Assembly (NCBI GenBank): GCA_964399545.1
Contig: CAYNRG010000006.1
Location: 1-64,000 of the forward strand
Reading direction: 5' to 3'
Length of the DNA: 64,000 nucleotides
DNA from: CAYNRG01 sp964399545
GTDB taxonomy: Bacteria; Bacillota_I; Bacilli_A; Erysipelotrichales; Erysipelotrichaceae
The first letter of the stretch is position 1; the number at the start of each line of letters is the position of its first letter. Position numbers and translations under genes: made by a program. Shown here one piece after another: positions 16,995 through 25,164 of the stretch. A model generated the notes under the pieces. The model searched no databases. It saw nothing but the letters and a program-made list of their open reading frames with translations, and had not been told where the DNA came from.

Positions 16995-18260
16995 ATGGAA
17001 CAAGTAATTAAAATAGAGGGTGGACATCGCCTTAATGGTGAAGTGAATATTAGTGGATCAAAAAATGCAACTGTTGCTTTAATTCCAGCAGCAATTTTAG
17101 CTGATGGACCGGTTACCATTGTTGGGGTTCCCAACATTTCAGATGTAGAGTCATTATCAATTCTTTTACGAGAACTAGGTGTAGATGTTGTGCATAAGAC
17201 TAAGGATCACTTAGTTATTGATCCAACCAATATGAAAAACATTCCGTTGGAGCATCGTGCAGTAACTAAACTAAGAGCTTCTTATTACTTTATGGGAGCA
17301 TTGCTTGGGAAATATGGTGAAGTAAAGATGAAAATGCCGGGTGGCTGTTATTTAGGACCACGTCCAATTGACTTACATCTAAAAGGATTTGAGGCATTAG
17401 GAGCAGTTATTGAGTATTCAGAAGGTTTTTATATTATAAAAGCAGATAAACTGATTGGAAATAAAATTTTCTTAGATGTTTCCTCTGTAGGTGCAACGAT
17501 CAACATTATGATGGCTGCAATTAAAGCTGAGGGAAGAACTATTATTGAAAATGCGGCAAAAGAGCCTGAAATTATTGACGTTGCAACACTATTGAATAAA
17601 ATGGGTGCTCAAGTACGTGGAGCAGGAACGAATGTAATTACTATTGATGGTGTAGAGGAGTTAAGTGGTTGTTTCCATGAGATTATCCCAGATCGCATTG
17701 AAGCAGGAACTTTTATTATTATGGCTGCAGCTGCAGCAGATAAAATGAAGATTAATAATATCATACCTCAACATTTAGAGAGCTTACTATCTAAACTTCA
17801 AGAGATGGGTGTATCCATGAAGATTGATGTGGATAGTGTAACCATAGAATCAACGAGTACACCTTTAAAACCAGTGGATGTAAAGACATTGCCTTACCCA
17901 GGGTTTGCAACAGATCTTCAACAGCCATTAACAACATTGATGACTTTAGCAGAAGGACCTTCAACAGTAAGAGAAACCATTTATCCAGAGCGCTTTAAAC
18001 ATTGCATGGAGTTGCAACGAATGGGTGCTAATATGGAAGTTACTTTGGGGATGTCAACTACTCATGGCCCAACACCTCTTTTCGGAGATACTGTTGTTGC
18101 AACTGATTTGAGATGTGGAGCAAGTTTAGTCATTGCAGGGCTAATCGCAGAAGGAATTACTGAAATCCGTGAAGTAGGCCATATCGACCGTGGTTATGAT
18201 GACTTAGATGGAAAATTGAAACAGTTAGGTGCTGTTATTTACAGAGAGAATATAGAGTAA
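16995..18260 (+). CDS. murA: UDP-N-acetylglucosamine 1-carboxyvinyltransferase
   Basis: First committed enzyme of peptidoglycan precursor synthesis; it transfers enolpyruvate from PEP to UDP-GlcNAc. The N-terminal GSKNATVALIPAAILADGP carries the catalytic Lys. The active-site loop reads PGGCYLGPRPIDLHLKG, keeping the Cys that fosfomycin alkylates. The C-terminal RERAGHL-like segment is represented by DLRCGASLVIAGLIAEG. The 421-residue length is normal. It has its own promoter and is followed by a terminator. Confidence 0.96.
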   Translation: MEQVIKIEGGHRLNGEVNISGSKNATVALIPAAILADGPVTIVGVPNISDVESLSILLRELGVDVVHKTKDHLVIDPTNMKNIPLEHRAVTKLRASYYFMGALLGKYGEVKMKMPGGCYLGPRPIDLHLKGFEALGAVIEYSEGFYIIKADKLIGNKIFLDVSSVGATINIMMAAIKAEGRTIIENAAKEPEIIDVATLLNKMGAQVRGAGTNVITIDGVEELSGCFHEIIPDRIEAGTFIIMAAAAADKMKINNIIPQHLESLLSKLQEMGVSMKIDVDSVTIESTSTPLKPVDVKTLPYPGFATDLQQPLTTLMTLAEGPSTVRETIYPERFKHCMELQRMGANMEVTLGMSTTHGPTPLFGDTVVATDLRCGASLVIAGLIAEGITEIREVGHIDRGYDDLDGKLKQLGAVIYRENIE

Positions 18261-18338
18261 ATATAAAGTTTATTAAATTAGTTTAGTAGGGGAACTAATA
18301 AAATTTTAGGATAATACCTCATCGACTTTTATCGATTT

Positions 18339-18365
18339 GTCACCTCAATAGAGGTGGCTTTTTAT
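18339..18365 (+). terminator. Intrinsic terminator after murA
   Basis: GTCACCTC and GAGGTGGC pair (one G-T) around AATA and run into TTTTT. It sits about 80 bases after the murA stop, leaving a 3' untranslated region that also holds a 7-bp hairpin (ATTAGTT 18277-18283 with AACTAAT 18293-18299). Confidence 0.85.
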
Positions 18366-18434
18366 ATTCTCAGATAAGTCAGTCTAAGCTTGATACAGAG
18401 AAAATTAGAGTAGGCCAAGTTGGCTCGAGAATAT
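18364..18434. other. Unassigned segment with folding potential
   Basis: No gene is seen between murA and typA. ATATTCTC (18364-18371) is perfectly complementary to GAGAATAT (18427-18434). The segment they enclose has CTAA/TTAG and GCC/GGC pairings, giving a possible three-way fold. It lies after the murA terminator and before the typA promoter and matches no RNA family I recognise. It may be chance pairing. Confidence 0.25.
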
Positions 18435-18463
18435 GTGATTTATTCAAAGGTTGTAAAATTTAA

Positions 18464-18492
18464 TTGTATTTTTAGTATAAAGCATATATAAT
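18464..18492 (+). promoter_or_regulatory. Sigma-A-type promoter of typA
   Basis: TTGTAT (18464-18469) and TATAAT (18487-18492) are separated by 17 bases, 30 bases upstream of the start codon. Confidence 0.75.
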
Positions 18493-18522
18493 AGATAAGT
18501 TATGGAAAAAGGAGAGTTCATT

Positions 18523-20358
18523 ATGTCAGAGTTTCAAAAAATTATAAATATTGCAGTAATTGCTCACGTTGATGCGGGGAAGTCCACATTGGTTGATGCT
18601 TTTTTAAATCAATCTCATGTTTTTAGGGAGAATGAAGAGGTTGTTGATTGCGTGATGGATAGTAATGATCTTGAGCGTGAAAGAGGAATTACCATTTATT
18701 CAAAGAACTGCTCCGTCAATTATAAAGATTATAAAATTAATATTGTGGATACTCCAGGCCATGCTGATTTTTCTAGTGAGGTTGAGCGAATTATTAAAAC
18801 TGTAGATACAGTTATTCTTCTTGTAGATTCTAGCGAAGGGCCTATGCCACAGACAAGATTCGTATTACAAAAGAGTTTGGAATGTGGACTTTGTCCTATT
18901 CTTTTGATTAATAAAATGGACAAGAAAGATGCTCGTGCTGTCGAGGTTATTGATCTAGTTTATGAGTTATTTTTAGAATTAGATGCTAATGATAGTCAAT
19001 TGGATTTCCCAATTCTTTACGGAATTGCCCGTGAAGGAATTGTTCGTTATGAAAAAGAAGATGAGAATAAAGATATTGTTCCTTTATTTGAAACTATTCT
19101 AAAGCATTGTGAAGCTTATCCAAATAAAAAAGAGGAAGGTCTTCAAATGCAAGTTTCTGCCCTTGCTTATGATGAATATATAGGACGTTTGGGGATTGGA
19201 CGTATTTACTCTGGAACATTGAAAGAAGCAATGCAAGTTACTGTGTGTGATCCAGATCAAAAACAAAAACGTTGTAAGGTGAATCAAGTATTTACCTATA
19301 AAGGATTAAGTCGTATTGCGACACCAGAAGCACAATGTGGTGAAATTGTTATTGTTGCAGGAATTCCGGATATTGAGATTGGGGATACGCTTTGCGACAG
19401 TGGAGTAGTAAATCCATTGCCATCAATTACAATTGAAGAACCTACATTGTCGATGAATTTTATGGTTAACTCTTCTCCTTTTGCAGGGAAAAGTGGAAAG
19501 TATATTACTTCGAGAAATATTAAAGAACGCTTAGAAAAAGAATTAGAAGTAAATGTAGGTCTTCGAGTAGAAGAAACAGAATCAACAGACTCTTTTAAAG
19601 TAAGTGGAAGAGGAGAACTTCATTTATCCATTTTACTAGAAAATATGCGTCGTGAAGGTTATGAGATTGCGGTGAGTAAGCCAGAAGTTATTTATCACCG
19701 TGAAGAAGGACAACTTATGGAGCCGATGGAACAAGTAGTTTGTACAGTTCCTAATGAATATTCAGGAAGTGTTATTTCTAAATTGAATTTACGCAAAGGA
19801 ATGATGGTTGATATTGTTGATGAAGGAAGTTACAGCAAGATTGAATACCTTGTTCCTACAAGAGGTTTACTAGGTTATCGTTCAGAATTCATTAACGATA
19901 CTCGAGGTGAAGGAACTTTATTGAGAAGATTAGCAGGCTATGAGCCATATAAAGGAGATATTTCACAACGAGTGAATGGTGCTCTTATCTCAACAGAGAC
20001 AGGAAGTGCAATGACTTATGCTCTTTGGAATATTCAAGAGCGTGGTTTATTATTTATCGGACCTCAAACAGATGTTTATGAGGGGATGATTATTGGTCGT
20101 GCAGCCAAGGACTTAGATATGGGTGTTAATCCAATTAAAAACAAGAAAATGAGTGCTGTTCGTTCATCAGGTGCAGATGAAGCAATGAAATTAGTTCCTC
20201 CAAAGATTTTGACATTGGAAGAGGCATTGGAGTTTATCAATGATGATGAGCTTGTAGAAATTACACCAGATAGCATTCGCTTAAGAAAGCGCTACTTAAC
20301 TCCTGCAGAGAGAAAACAACATGCAAAACGCTTACAGGTTGCGTTAGAAGAAAAGTAG
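18523..20358 (+). CDS. typA: Ribosome-associated translational GTPase TypA/BipA
   Basis: Translation-factor-like GTPase that helps ribosome assembly and stress or cold adaptation. G-motifs are intact: AHVDAGKSTLV (G1), RGITI (G2), DTPGHADF (G3), NKMDKKDAR (G4). These are followed by EF-G-like domains and the TypA-specific C-terminus (GLLGYRSEFINDTRGEG, RKRYLTPAERK). The ATG at 18523 is 8 bases from AAAGGAGAG; an in-frame ATG at 18502 would overlap that site. The predicted 611 residues are normal. Confidence 0.96.
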   Translation: MSEFQKIINIAVIAHVDAGKSTLVDAFLNQSHVFRENEEVVDCVMDSNDLERERGITIYSKNCSVNYKDYKINIVDTPGHADFSSEVERIIKTVDTVILLVDSSEGPMPQTRFVLQKSLECGLCPILLINKMDKKDARAVEVIDLVYELFLELDANDSQLDFPILYGIAREGIVRYEKEDENKDIVPLFETILKHCEAYPNKKEEGLQMQVSALAYDEYIGRLGIGRIYSGTLKEAMQVTVCDPDQKQKRCKVNQVFTYKGLSRIATPEAQCGEIVIVAGIPDIEIGDTLCDSGVVNPLPSITIEEPTLSMNFMVNSSPFAGKSGKYITSRNIKERLEKELEVNVGLRVEETESTDSFKVSGRGELHLSILLENMRREGYEIAVSKPEVIYHREEGQLMEPMEQVVCTVPNEYSGSVISKLNLRKGMMVDIVDEGSYSKIEYLVPTRGLLGYRSEFINDTRGEGTLLRRLAGYEPYKGDISQRVNGALISTETGSAMTYALWNIQERGLLFIGPQTDVYEGMIIGRAAKDLDMGVNPIKNKKMSAVRSSGADEAMKLVPPKILTLEEALEFINDDELVEITPDSIRLRKRYLTPAERKQHAKRLQVALEEK

Positions 20359-20383
20359 ACTTTCACAAGGAAGTAGAAAATAA

Positions 20384-20413
20384 GTCATCAATAGAAATTG
20401 ATGGCTTTTCTTT
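20384..20413 (+). terminator. Intrinsic terminator of typA
   Basis: GTCATCAAT and ATTGATGGC form a 9-bp stem (one G-T) with an AGAA loop, followed by TTTTCTTT. Confidence 0.85.
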
Positions 20414-20432
20414 ATGATAAAAAGAGGAGCTG

Positions 20433-20448
20433 ATTCAATTAATTGAAT
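20433..20448. promoter_or_regulatory. Perfect 16-bp palindrome, candidate operator
   Basis: ATTCAATTAATTGAAT is a perfect palindrome abutting the -35 element of the hydrogenase operon promoter. The position fits an activator or repressor site. It does not match the Rex or FNR consensus closely, so no regulator is named. Confidence 0.45.
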
Positions 20449-20476
20449 TGTGTTTAAAAGAAAATTATGGTAAAGT
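20448..20476 (+). promoter_or_regulatory. Promoter of the hydrogenase/phosphatase operon
   Basis: TTGTGT (20448-20453) and TAAAGT (20471-20476) are separated by 17 bases, with an extended TGG before the -10. The -35 is weak, consistent with a regulated promoter. Confidence 0.55.
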
Positions 20477-20513
20477 ATTGTTGTGAATGGATTATCAATT
20501 AGGGGGAGAAAAC

Positions 20514-21974
20514 ATGTCGTTATTTAAACATGAAGCAAGACAATTTAAGTTTGATATTTTAAGAGAAATTGCAACAGAGGCTTTTGAAGATCGGTTAACA
20601 GAGGAGAACATAAGTTCTTATGGGAAATTACTAGTACCTACTACAAGAGCGAACTTTCGCTGTTGTGTATATAAAGAGAGAGAAATCTTAAGGCAACGGG
20701 CTAGACTAGCTATGGGAAAAATGGCGAATGATGGAACAGAGTATAACCCACGCCAAATCGTTCAAGTGATTGATGCTGCATGTGATGGATGTACCATTAA
20801 AAAGATTCGAATTACAGATAATTGCCGAAAATGTATGGCGAAAAGTTGTATGGGATCTTGTAACTTTGGTGCGATTAGTATGGGTTCAGATCGTGCAATG
20901 ATTGATTATGATAAATGTGTTGAATGTGGAGCTTGTGCACGCAATTGTCCATATAATGCTGTAATTGTTTCTGAAAGACCATGCTCACAGCATTGTCCAG
21001 TTGATGCGATTCGCTGGGATGAATATGGAATTGCAAAAATTGATGAAGAGAAATGTATTAATTGTGGTGGTTGTCAAGCCGCATGTCCATTTGGAGCTAT
21101 TGAAGATATTTCATGGATTGTTCCGGTTATTCAATTATTACAACTAAATACACCAACGCATGCTATTATTGCACCAGCTATTCAAGGGCAATTTGATAAT
21201 GCCACATTACCGCAAATTAAAAAAAGTATAAAAATGTTAGGATTCACAGAAGTTCATGAAGCTGCAATTGGAGCAGATGCAGTAGCGCACTATGAGCAAG
21301 AAGAATTGAAAGAACACATAGAAAAAGGAATTCCAATAACAACATCTTGTTGCCCAGCGTTTGTGAATATGGCAAAAATGCACTTTCCTGAGCAATACGA
21401 AGCGAATGTATCTACAACAGTTTCACCAATGATGGCTTTAGCAAGAAAGCTAAAGAAAGAAAATCCAGACCATGGTGTTGTCTTTATTGGTCCATGTCTT
21501 GCAAAAAAACAAGAGGCAATGGAAGAATATACAGCGGTGGATTATGTACTTACTTTTGAAGAATTAGCTGCGATGCTAGTAGCAAAACATATTTACTGTG
21601 AGGAAGTAAACCCTGATGTTTCTGATTACCCAACAGTCTTTGGACGAAACTTTGCCCAAGGTGGAGGAGTTTCTAAGGCGGTAATTGAGGTAGCTAAAGA
21701 GAAAGATGATCCAGAGTTTAAAGGCGTTTATGCTGATGGATGCTTTGAGTGTAAAAAACAACTGATGTTAATTAAGGCGGGGCGTTTTGATAGTGATATT
21801 TTAGAGGGAATGTGTTGTACAGGTGGATGTATTGCTGGGCCTGCAACCATTGAAACACCAGCCATTGCCAAAGGAAGAATGAATAAAGAAAATTTAAGTG
21901 TCGATAAAAAAGAAATTCGTCAGTCACTTGAAATCTTTGATTTTAGTGGTGTAGATATGCACCGTTCAAAATAA
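20514..21974 (+). CDS. Monomeric [FeFe] hydrogenase, group B type
   Basis: Predicted iron-only hydrogenase with N-terminal ferredoxin-like clusters and a C-terminal H-cluster domain. Several Cys-rich 4Fe-4S motifs are visible (CVECGACARNCPYNA, CINCGGCQAACPFGA). The H-cluster motifs are TSCCP (residues 277-281), GPCLAKKQE and EGMCCTGGC (431-439), matching the group B pattern rather than the classic ExMACxxGC of group A. The ATG at 20514 follows AGGGGGAG; the frame opens at 20487. The physiological direction, hydrogen production or uptake, is not known for this group. It is the first gene of a four-gene operon. Confidence 0.88.
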   Translation: MSLFKHEARQFKFDILREIATEAFEDRLTEENISSYGKLLVPTTRANFRCCVYKEREILRQRARLAMGKMANDGTEYNPRQIVQVIDAACDGCTIKKIRITDNCRKCMAKSCMGSCNFGAISMGSDRAMIDYDKCVECGACARNCPYNAVIVSERPCSQHCPVDAIRWDEYGIAKIDEEKCINCGGCQAACPFGAIEDISWIVPVIQLLQLNTPTHAIIAPAIQGQFDNATLPQIKKSIKMLGFTEVHEAAIGADAVAHYEQEELKEHIEKGIPITTSCCPAFVNMAKMHFPEQYEANVSTTVSPMMALARKLKKENPDHGVVFIGPCLAKKQEAMEEYTAVDYVLTFEELAAMLVAKHIYCEEVNPDVSDYPTVFGRNFAQGGGVSKAVIEVAKEKDDPEFKGVYADGCFECKKQLMLIKAGRFDSDILEGMCCTGGCIAGPATIETPAIAKGRMNKENLSVDKKEIRQSLEIFDFSGVDMHRSK

Positions 21975-21987
21975 TAAGGAGGCAACT

Positions 21988-22242
21988 ATGATTAAGATTG
22001 AGGTATGTATTGGGAGTGCGTGCTATGTAAAGGGGAGTAATCAAGTAGTTACTCTTCTTCAAAACATGGTGAAGGAGAAAGGCATTGAGGATCAAGTAGA
22101 AATTAAGGGATCCTTTTGTATGCAGCTTTGTCAAGGTGGGCAAGGACTAGGAATTAAAATTAATGGTAAGGCATTACAAAATGTTGGTCTTCACAATGCA
22201 GAGGAAGTTTTAGAGAAAGAGTTAACCTTAGCTTTAGGATGA
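21988..22242 (+). CDS. Thioredoxin-like [2Fe-2S] ferredoxin domain protein
   Basis: An 84-residue protein with the four-Cys pattern of the NuoE/HndA-like 2Fe-2S fold: CIGSAC near the N-terminus and CMQLC near residue 44. It probably passes electrons between the hydrogenase and the sensory protein or a soluble carrier. It follows the hydrogenase by 13 bases with AAGGAGG upstream. Its stop overlaps the next start by 4 bases (ATGA), so the two are coupled. Confidence 0.82.
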   Translation: MIKIEVCIGSACYVKGSNQVVTLLQNMVKEKGIEDQVEIKGSFCMQLCQGGQGLGIKINGKALQNVGLHNAEEVLEKELTLALG

Positions 22243-23909
22243 ATTTTTATATCCAACTTGCAGAACTAAACTGTAAGAATTGCATGAGATGTGTTCGCGT
22301 TTGTCCAACGAATGCTATGACATATGTGAATCATCAGCCAACAATTGTAGAAGAGGAATGTATTTTATGTGGAAAATGTTTTTTGGTTTGTCCGCATAGT
22401 GCAAAGAAGGTAAGTAGTAATTACAATCAAGTCAAAGAATGGCTTCGGAATAAAGAGAAAGTCATTTTCAGTGTAGCTCCTTCTTTTGTAGCAATCTGGC
22501 CTCAATATAAGAAACTAGAGAAACAGCTCTTAAAACAAGGCGCTTTTTTGGTAGAAGAAACAGCTCATGGAGCTAAGTTAGTTTCTGAAGAATATAGTAG
22601 ATTAATTGAAGAGGGAATGATGAAAAATATCATTTCAACTTGCTGTCCTACTGTTGTTTCGTTAATTGAAAAAGAATATGGTGATTTAGTTGGGCAACTA
22701 GCACCTGTAGTTTCTCCAATGATTGCTCATGGAAGAGAATTGAAAAAAAGACATCCTGATGCAAAAGTAGTCTTTGTTTCACCATGCATTGCTAAGCAGA
22801 AAGAAAAAGATGATTCTCGATTTTTGGGAGCCATTGATGCGATAGTCACGATGGAAGAACTTTTAGAATTTGTGTTATCAGATGAAGAAGTTGAAGAAAA
22901 TTGGGATAATTTTGAAGGGGATATTGCTCGCTTATATCCTACTCCAGGAGGGATTATAAAAACTCTACCCCGAGAAGGAAGTTATAAAAAGGTAAATGTT
23001 GAAGGCATTAACCGAGTTAAGCAAGCATTAGATTCCATCCAACAAGGAACATTGGAAGGCTACTTTTTTGAGATGAGTGCTTGCCATGATTCTTGTTTAG
23101 GAGGACCTTTGTTGAAAAATTGTGAACACAATGAATGGTTAGGACAAAGTGTTATTCGAGATAGTGTTGATGAAAATAGAAAAGTGAAAGCAGCACCGAA
23201 GAAAGAAAACTTTGAAGCAAAATGGGAAAAACAGAGTATCCCACAAATGAATCATACAAATGAGCAGATTCAGGATATGCTTTTCATTATGGGAAAAACA
23301 AATAAAGATAAAGAATATGACTGTGGTGCTTGTGGTTATGAAACCTGTCGTGAAAAAGCGATTGCAGTTTTGGAGGGTAAGGCAGACCCTAAAATTTGCT
23401 TACCTAATGCACTAGAGCATGCAGAATCAATTTCGAATTTAATTATTGAGCATACACCCAATGGAATTATTGTTTTAGATGAAAATCTAACAATTCGTGA
23501 AATGAATCCGTCTGCAAAGCATATGTTGCTTTTAGATGAAGTGAATGCAATAGGAATGCCAATTGAGAGTATTCTTCCAGATAAAGAATTAGTTAAAACA
23601 ATTCATCAAACACGCAGAGTTCAATATTATCGTTCATACTATTCTCAATATGAATTAATTTTAGAGCATGCTATCATGAAACTAGAAGAAGAAAATTATG
23701 TGGTTTTAATTTTAATGGATTTAACAGTAGAAGAAACAAAGGAAAAAGTAATTAAAGAAATTCGTCGTCAAACGGTAGAGATAACTCAACAAGTGATTGA
23801 TGATCAAATGAGAACTGTTCAAGAAATTGCGAGTTTACTTGGAGAAACAGCTGCAAAATCAAAAGTAGCTTTGACTCGCTTGAAGAAAGCGATGGAAGAA
23901 GATGATTAA
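22239..23909 (+). CDS. hydS: Sensory [FeFe] hydrogenase (group C type) with PAS domain
   Basis: A 556-residue modular sensor. Two 4Fe-4S clusters sit at Cys12/15/18/22 and Cys41/44/47/51. The H-cluster domain has STCCP (133-137), SPCIAK (181-186) and EMSACHDSC (278-286). A further Fe-S motif DCGACGYETC (361-370) with Cys387 is followed by a PAS domain (about 400-500) and a C-terminal coiled coil. Group C enzymes are thought to sense H2 rather than turn it over. The H-cluster motifs differ from the catalytic form, which supports a sensing role. It overlaps the genes on both sides. Confidence 0.87.
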   Translation: MNFYIQLAELNCKNCMRCVRVCPTNAMTYVNHQPTIVEEECILCGKCFLVCPHSAKKVSSNYNQVKEWLRNKEKVIFSVAPSFVAIWPQYKKLEKQLLKQGAFLVEETAHGAKLVSEEYSRLIEEGMMKNIISTCCPTVVSLIEKEYGDLVGQLAPVVSPMIAHGRELKKRHPDAKVVFVSPCIAKQKEKDDSRFLGAIDAIVTMEELLEFVLSDEEVEENWDNFEGDIARLYPTPGGIIKTLPREGSYKKVNVEGINRVKQALDSIQQGTLEGYFFEMSACHDSCLGGPLLKNCEHNEWLGQSVIRDSVDENRKVKAAPKKENFEAKWEKQSIPQMNHTNEQIQDMLFIMGKTNKDKEYDCGACGYETCREKAIAVLEGKADPKICLPNALEHAESISNLIIEHTPNGIIVLDENLTIREMNPSAKHMLLLDEVNAIGMPIESILPDKELVKTIHQTRRVQYYRSYYSQYELILEHAIMKLEEENYVVLILMDLTVEETKEKVIKEIRRQTVEITQQVIDDQMRTVQEIASLLGETAAKSKVALTRLKKAMEEDD

Positions 23910-25089
23910 TTCTAAAGTTCATGTAGAAAGTTTTTCAAAGTCGTTAAATAAAAAAAATGAAGAGTTATGTGGAGATAAGGTCTCTATTAAAAGTAATGAC
24001 TCTTCTTTTGTCATGGTATTGGCCGATGGACTTGGAAGTGGAGTGAAAGCTAATATTTTATCTACTCTAACCAGTACGATTATTTCAGAAATGATGGTTT
24101 CTGGAGCAACGATTCAAGATGCGGTAGAAACGATTGCCGCAACTTTACCAGAGTGTCAAGAAAGAGGAGTAGCATACTCTACATTTACGGTACTTCAAGT
24201 TTTTTATGAAGGATATGCTATTTTGGTTGAATTTGATAATCCAGCTTCAATTGTTTTGCGCAATAAAAAAGTTTTAGATTTACAACCTGACATTACGATG
24301 ATAGGGAAAAGGAAAATTTCGCAATCTACATTTCAGGTACAAGAGGAAGATCAAATTGTGATGTTTTCAGATGGAATTATCCATGCCGGAATTGGTTACT
24401 CTTTGAATTTTGGTTGGGATCATTCTGAGGTGCAGGATTTTTTGTTGGAATACACTAATGAAAAAGACTCCGCTAAAGAAGTGACTCGAATTCTTTTAGC
24501 TAATGTCAATGATTTATATGATGGAAAGCCGGGTGATGATTCGACAGTTGCTTGTGCCAAAATATTAAAAGCTACCGAGGCAAGAGTGATGGTGGGGCCT
24601 CCAGAAAATCAAAGTGATGATGAAAAAGTAGTTCAACGACTTTTGAAAGCAACAGGGAAAAAAATTTGTTGCGGAGGAACGACTAGTAATATTGTTTCGC
24701 GAGTTACAGGAAAAGAAATTACCATGGATAACTTGATTTCATTGGTTTCAGATGTTCCACCAATGGGATATATTGAAGGAATTGATTTGGTTACAGAAGG
24801 AGTATTGACTCTTCAGAAAACAAACAAATATTTGGATCGATGTGTTGAAAATGAAGCTTATCAAGAAGAGTTAGTGACATCTAAGGGGAGAGATGGAGCT
24901 CTTTGCTTAACAAAAATGTTGTTGGAGGAATGTAGTGAAATTACCTTTATGGTAGGGCGTTCTGATAATCCTGCCCATAAGGCCATTGCTTATTCAACGA
25001 TTTCATTGAACGCAAAAATCCAATTGATTCGAGAAATGGCAGAAAATCTTAAAAAACTTGGAAAGATTGTTCATATTGAGTTGTATTAG
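23902..25089 (+). CDS. SpoIIE/PPM-type serine phosphatase with extra C-terminal domain
   Basis: A 395-residue protein with an N-terminal PPM phosphatase domain (about residues 1-215). The metal-binding Asp motifs are intact: LADGLGSG, MFSDGI and PGDDSTV. About 180 C-terminal residues, including KKICCGGTTSNIVSR, form a second domain that I do not recognise with confidence. It overlaps the sensory hydrogenase by 8 bases, so the two are made together. It is the likely output of the hydrogen sensor, dephosphorylating an unknown protein, by analogy with clostridial clusters. Confidence 0.85.
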   Translation: MINSKVHVESFSKSLNKKNEELCGDKVSIKSNDSSFVMVLADGLGSGVKANILSTLTSTIISEMMVSGATIQDAVETIAATLPECQERGVAYSTFTVLQVFYEGYAILVEFDNPASIVLRNKKVLDLQPDITMIGKRKISQSTFQVQEEDQIVMFSDGIIHAGIGYSLNFGWDHSEVQDFLLEYTNEKDSAKEVTRILLANVNDLYDGKPGDDSTVACAKILKATEARVMVGPPENQSDDEKVVQRLLKATGKKICCGGTTSNIVSRVTGKEITMDNLISLVSDVPPMGYIEGIDLVTEGVLTLQKTNKYLDRCVENEAYQEELVTSKGRDGALCLTKMLLEECSEITFMVGRSDNPAHKAIAYSTISLNAKIQLIREMAENLKKLGKIVHIELY

Positions 25090-25116
25090 AGAAAGGAGTT
25101 CGCTTTCTCTATTTTT
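25088..25116 (+). terminator. Intrinsic terminator of the hydrogenase operon
   Basis: AGAGAAAG and CTTTCTCT form an 8-bp stem around a 7-base loop, followed by ATTTTTAT. Its left arm overlaps the phosphatase stop codon. Confidence 0.85.
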
Positions 25117-25129
25117 ATAAGTCATTTAA

Positions 25130-25138
25130 TGATATGAT
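25130..25138 (+). promoter_or_regulatory. Extended -10 promoter of pepT
   Basis: TGATATGAT is an extended -10 about 27 bases upstream of pepT. No strong -35 is seen. Confidence 0.5.
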
Positions 25139-25164
25139 AATCTCAATGAAAGGTAGGTTACAAG

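Noticed and set aside
20433..20453. Possible Rex site because of TTGTG near the hydrogenase promoter
   Set aside because: Rex sites need TTGTGA-N6-TCACAA; the second arm is missing and the palindrome centre is elsewhere.
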